The position numbers were made by a program, and so were the translations under genes. A stretch of DNA of 64,000 nt, taken from positions 21,232-85,231 of the forward strand of contig JAAYYU010000188.1 of NCBI GenBank assembly GCA_012515235.1. Reading direction: 5' to 3'. This document shows positions 58,603 through 64,000 of this stretch, piece by piece; positions within the stretch are counted from its first letter, which is position 1, and each line of letters starts with the position of its first letter. The notes under the pieces were generated by a model. The model made no database searches, was not told the DNA's origin, and saw only the letters and a program-made list of their open reading frames with translations. The DNA is from Candidatus Anammoximicrobium sp. Lineage in GTDB: Bacteria > Planctomycetota > Planctomycetia > Pirellulales > Pirellulaceae.

Positions 58603-59451
58603 ATGGATTTCGTCAACCGATTGATCGCCTGGGCTGCGTACGTCACCGGAGCGGTGCTGATCGGTACCGGCGCGTTTTTTGCGTTTCACTACTACCGCCA
58701 GACCGAAACCGCCGACGGAATCGGCTCGTTTTCAGCAATCGTCGCCGAGGGGGCGAGTGCCGAGTCCCGCGCCGGCGCAAGCGCCGTCGAACCGGGTTTG
58801 CCCGTGGAACAGATGTATCTCCAACGGGCTCAGATCCGGCGGCTGCAGACCTTGTTGGACCAGAAGACGAAACTGCTGCAACAGAGAACCGAACTGCTGG
58901 ATCAGAAGAACGCGGAACATCAAGCGTTGCGCGCGGAATTGGATGATGCGATCAACTTGTTGGGAGTCCTGGCTGCGGAAGTCGGGGGCCGGAACGCTTC
59001 GTCCAACAACCGGACGACGGACGCGCAAGTGCAAACAGAGCTGGAGCGACTCCGCAGTGAATCGAAAAAGAGCCGGCTGCTGGCCGAGCAACAGCAGGCG
59101 GAACTCGATCGTTTGAAAGACGAACTGGGAGTGACCGATCAAGGCATTTCGGAACTGGAGCAACAGGCCGAGACGGAATTCGAAGCGCTGGTCGCGGACA
59201 GAGCGGCCTTCGAGGCGGTTGTCTCGGAGACGCTGGCTCGGATCGGCGCCGAAGCGGTGCCCTCCTTGGTCTACCAACTCGCCCATTCGCGGGCCGGCGT
59301 CCGACAGTGGGCGGCGACCATGCTCGGCGAGTTGGGGCCGGCGGCCAAGGAGGCTGTGCCGCCCTTGCAGGAGGCCTTGAAGGACGCTGACGCCGCCGTT
59401 CGCAGCGCTGCGCGCCAGGCGTTGGAAAAGGTGGATCCGGTCCAGCGTTAA
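58603..59451 (+). CDS. Membrane-anchored coiled-coil protein with C-terminal HEAT repeats
   Basis: N-terminal TM; coiled coil LQTLLDQKTKLLQQRTELLDQKNAEHQ; VRQWAATMLGELGPAAKEAVPPLQEALKDADAAVRSAARQALEKV. Confidence 0.8.
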   Translation: MDFVNRLIAWAAYVTGAVLIGTGAFFAFHYYRQTETADGIGSFSAIVAEGASAESRAGASAVEPGLPVEQMYLQRAQIRRLQTLLDQKTKLLQQRTELLDQKNAEHQALRAELDDAINLLGVLAAEVGGRNASSNNRTTDAQVQTELERLRSESKKSRLLAEQQQAELDRLKDELGVTDQGISELEQQAETEFEALVADRAAFEAVVSETLARIGAEAVPSLVYQLAHSRAGVRQWAATMLGELGPAAKEAVPPLQEALKDADAAVRSAARQALEKVDPVQR

Positions 59452-59570
59452 TTGACGGAAGATACACTCTTGCATAGACTTGGGTTAAAGGTCCGGAGGG
59501 ACGATTAGGGTTAGTTCGGGGGTAGCCGGTCAAAATCCAGGCGGGTGCTCTGTCAGGCATCGCTGGACGG

Positions 59571-59619
59571 GTAGGGCGGAGTTCATTCCGCCCCCACGGC
59601 CGACCAAAGTTCGCCCTAC
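59571..59619. repeat. Nested palindrome in intergenic region (GTAGGGCGGA...TCCGCCC...CGCCCTAC)
   Basis: gtagggcggagttcattccgcccccacggccgaccaaagttcgccctac. Confidence 0.65.
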
Positions 59620-59677
59620 GAGCCGTCCGTGCGTGGTGGCTAGAGCACTCGGTGCGAGCGATGCGAGGATGATTGCC

Positions 59678-61081
59678 ATGCAATCGGAAAAAAGAAAACT
59701 CGTCTTGGTAATTGTCCTGTTGGCGGCAGCCGGCTGCGCTCGCGGGGCCGCGGCCCAAGGTCCGATCGACTTTCTCCGCCGCGCGGATGACAACGGGAAC
59801 GGGATGCTCGACCCCAACGAGTTGGAGGGTCGAACGGGCTCCTTCATCCGGCGGATGGCCGAAAACAATCCTCGGATTGATCTGTCGCGGCCCATCCCGC
59901 TCGATCGGCTGGCCTCCGAATTTGAACGCGCGCGGGAGGAACGGATGCGGAGCGGCGGCTCGCCATTTGGCGGCGGACCTCCGTTTGGCGGCGGACCTCC
60001 GTTTGGCGGCGGACCTCCATTTGGCGGCGGACCTCCATTTGGCGGCGACTGGCGCGGCCGGGATTCCGGGCGCGGCGTTCCGGGCGGCAACGAATCGTCT
60101 CCGTACAGCCCGCGCGCCACCAAGGTCGAGCCGTTGGTTCCGGGTTTTGGCGAGCCCACCGTATCGACGCCGCCGCCGGGATTTGGCTCCGAAGGGCAAC
60201 TGTTCACCGTCACGATCACCGAAGAGGATCGGCGCGAGGCGGAGCGTTCGTTCCGCTACTATGACCGGAACCAGGACGGCAAAATCGATTCGGGGGAAAT
60301 GAGCCGCAGCCGTTACGGCTCGGACCTGCCGATGTACGATCGGAATCGCGACGGCGTCATCACGATGAACGAGATGGAGTATCGTTACGCCCGGCGGCGA
60401 ATGGACAATATGCAGGACAGCCGCGGCCGTTCCGGGGCCCCAGGCGGCGACCGGCGTGAGGGCGATCGCGGCCGGGACCGCTCTCGCGACGGCGGTGGCG
60501 CGGGGCCGGCGGCGACGGAGACGGATAGTGCGGAGCGGAAGTCGTATCGGCGCAAGCCGCCCGTCGAGCGTCTGCCGGAGGGAATTCCCGACTGGTTTGC
60601 GCGCGATGATGCGGACGGCGACGGCCAGATCGCCATGAATGAGTTCGCTGCCTCGTGGACGGACGGAGTGCTGGCCGAGTTCAGCCAGTTCGATTTGAAT
60701 CGTGACGGACTGATCACGCCGTCCGAATGCATGACGGCCAAGAACCAGGGCGCGGTTCGCGGCGGCAGCCTTGGTCCGCCGCCTTCCGCCCCGGGCGCCG
60801 CGGCCGCGGCGCCGGACGCGGGAGCTTCCGGCGGCACGCCCGCGTCCGACGCGGCGCCCGCGGCCGCGGGGCCCGTCGCCTCTTCGGACAGGCCGCCGGA
60901 CATCGACGCCCGAAGTTACGAGTTTTTCAAGCAGATCGTCATCAAACACGACACGAACAACGACGGCGAGTTGACGCCGAACGAGTGGGCGAATATGTCC
61001 AAGAACCCGGAGGCGGCCGACGCCGACCGGAACGGCCGCATCACGGTCGTGGAGTACGCGCGCTGGAAACTGCAGCGCTAA
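59678..61081 (+). CDS. EF-hand repeat secreted/lipoprotein
   Basis: LLAAAGCARG signal; multiple EF loops (DDNGNGMLDPNELE, DRNQDGKIDSGEM, DRNRDGVITMNEME, DADGDGQIAMNEF, DTNNDGELTPNEW). Confidence 0.87.
   Translation: MQSEKRKLVLVIVLLAAAGCARGAAAQGPIDFLRRADDNGNGMLDPNELEGRTGSFIRRMAENNPRIDLSRPIPLDRLASEFERAREERMRSGGSPFGGGPPFGGGPPFGGGPPFGGGPPFGGDWRGRDSGRGVPGGNESSPYSPRATKVEPLVPGFGEPTVSTPPPGFGSEGQLFTVTITEEDRREAERSFRYYDRNQDGKIDSGEMSRSRYGSDLPMYDRNRDGVITMNEMEYRYARRRMDNMQDSRGRSGAPGGDRREGDRGRDRSRDGGGAGPAATETDSAERKSYRRKPPVERLPEGIPDWFARDDADGDGQIAMNEFAASWTDGVLAEFSQFDLNRDGLITPSECMTAKNQGAVRGGSLGPPPSAPGAAAAAPDAGASGGTPASDAAPAAAGPVASSDRPPDIDARSYEFFKQIVIKHDTNNDGELTPNEWANMSKNPEAADADRNGRITVVEYARWKLQR
59963..60050. 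repeat. 18-bp tandem repeat encoding GGGPPF (about 4.9 copies)
   Basis: cc[a/g]tttggcggcggacct repeated in phase. Confidence 0.95.
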
Positions 61082-61123
61082 CGGCGTTTCCTTCCTGCCT
61101 TTTCAGAACGGTGACCGGAATTC

Positions 61124-62854
<1,731 letters not shown>

Positions 62855-62863
62855 CGCGGCCTG

Positions 62864-62935
62864 TTGGAGTCCTGGCTTTAGCCTGAATTATTGTAGCGTC
62901 CGGCCCGCGGCCGCAGCCTGAAGGCTGGACTCCAG
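62864..62935. repeat. Imperfect inverted repeat (TTGGAGTCCTGGCTTTAGCCTGA ... CAGCCTGAAGGCTGGACTCCA)
   Basis: Read directly between gspE-like and gspF-like genes. Confidence 0.65.
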
Positions 62936-62984
62936 CGGGCGGCACCACTGGGAAAGATGCATGCTCAGAAACGACGAGTGAACC

Positions 62985-64000
62985 ATGCCCGAGTACGCTT
63001 ACATTGCACGTGACGCCGCTGGCCAGCGGGTGACCGGTTCGGTCGCCGCCGGTTCGGAGCGCGAAGTGCTCTCGATCCTGTCGGGCAAGGCCTTGTTTCC
63101 GATCACCGTGACGGTGGAGAAGGCCCAGAGCAGCACCCACAGCCGCAAGCGGGTCAGCGGCCAGCTGATGGCCACCACGTACAGCCAGCTGGCGTCCTTG
63201 ATCCGCAGCGGCGTGCCGCTGCTGCGGGCGATTCACGTCCTGCGCCAGCAGAGTTCCAACGCCCGCTTGCGCGAAGTGCTGGACGACATCTACCGCCGCG
63301 TCGAGGACGGGGCGACGCTGGGCGACGCGATGAGCCGCTATCCCCGCGTGTTCAGCGAAATGGCCATCAACATGGTCCGCGCCGGCGGCGAAGGCGGGTT
63401 CTTGGAGGACGCCCTGGAACGGGTCGCGCAGTTCACCGAGCAGCAGGAAGACTTGAAGAGCCGGACGGCGGGCGCGCTGGCCTATCCGATCTTCCTGGCG
63501 ATCGTGGGCCTGCTGGTCGTGGGCGGCCTGGTGATCTTTTTCGTCCCCCGCTTCGCCGTCATGTTCGACACGTTGCGGCAGCGCGGCGAATTGCCGGTCC
63601 TGACCGAGTGGCTGCTGTGGCTGAGCACGGTGCTGCGGCGGTATGCGATCGTCGTAGTGGCGGCGGGCGTGGTGCTGTTTCTTCTGATCCGGCAGCAACT
63701 GGAGACGGAAAAAGGGAAGCGTTGGCGGGACTACTTCAAGCTCCGCGTGCCGATGCTGGGACCGGTGTTCACCAGCCTGGCCGTGGCCCGCTTTTGCCGC
63801 GTGCTGGGAACGCTGCTGAAAAACGGCGTCCCAATTCTGCGCTCGCTGCAGATCAGCCGCGAGGCGGCGGGCAACCGCATCCTCTCGGAGGCCGTGGCCA
63901 AAGCCTCGGAGAACATCTCGTCGGGCCAGTCGCTGGCCCAGCCCCTGGCCCGCTGCGAGCATTTTCCAATCACCGTGGTCGAAATGATCTCGGTGGCGGA
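62985..64000 (+). CDS. gspF: Type II secretion system F protein, truncated by window edge
   Basis: MPEYAYIARDAAGQRVTGSVAAGSEREVLSIL...LASLIRSGVPLLRAIHVLRQQ...FCRVLGTLLKNGVPILRSLQISREAAGN; open at 64000. Confidence 0.93.
   Translation, partial: MPEYAYIARDAAGQRVTGSVAAGSEREVLSILSGKALFPITVTVEKAQSSTHSRKRVSGQLMATTYSQLASLIRSGVPLLRAIHVLRQQSSNARLREVLDDIYRRVEDGATLGDAMSRYPRVFSEMAINMVRAGGEGGFLEDALERVAQFTEQQEDLKSRTAGALAYPIFLAIVGLLVVGGLVIFFVPRFAVMFDTLRQRGELPVLTEWLLWLSTVLRRYAIVVVAAGVVLFLLIRQQLETEKGKRWRDYFKLRVPMLGPVFTSLAVARFCRVLGTLLKNGVPILRSLQISREAAGNRILSEAVAKASENISSGQSLAQPLARCEHFPITVVEMISVA

Noticed and set aside
59963-60050. Possible CRISPR or regulatory array
   Set aside because: In-phase 18-bp coding repeat (GGGPPF) within the EF-hand protein gene.

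Overview
High-GC chromosomal segment that looks planctomycete-like (a judgement from protein content; no search was run). Recognisable core genes: a glycine-cleavage operon (gcvT-gcvH-gcvPA-gcvPB plus a lipoate ligase-like gene), an ECF sigma/anti-sigma pair, an FHA protein, recA, and the start of a type II secretion/type IV pilus cluster (secretin N-domain protein, coiled-coil/HEAT protein, EF-hand protein, GspE, GspF cut by the window edge). The most interesting block is an ~19 kb run of minus-strand genes (44195 down to 24960): MoxR ATPase, DUF58, two VWA/Bat-like proteins, a large membrane protein, coiled-coil and TPR proteins, an NPCBM-like protein, one intact HtrA-like protease and two paralogues that appear to have lost all three catalytic triad residues. 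Other notable signals: three copies of a ~96 bp long-inverted-repeat element (one read in frame inside an MFS transporter gene), a G-rich GGGCAGGGCAGGGG microrepeat found six times inside coding sequence in two reading frames, an AT-richer three-gene MBL-fold operon next to a decayed ATPase/DUF4276 remnant, a DUF4058 pseudogene split by an inverted-repeat element, and many short palindromes or tandem repeats in intergenic gaps. Large antisense ORFs were treated as high-GC artefacts. No CRISPR, rRNA or tRNA was recognised.
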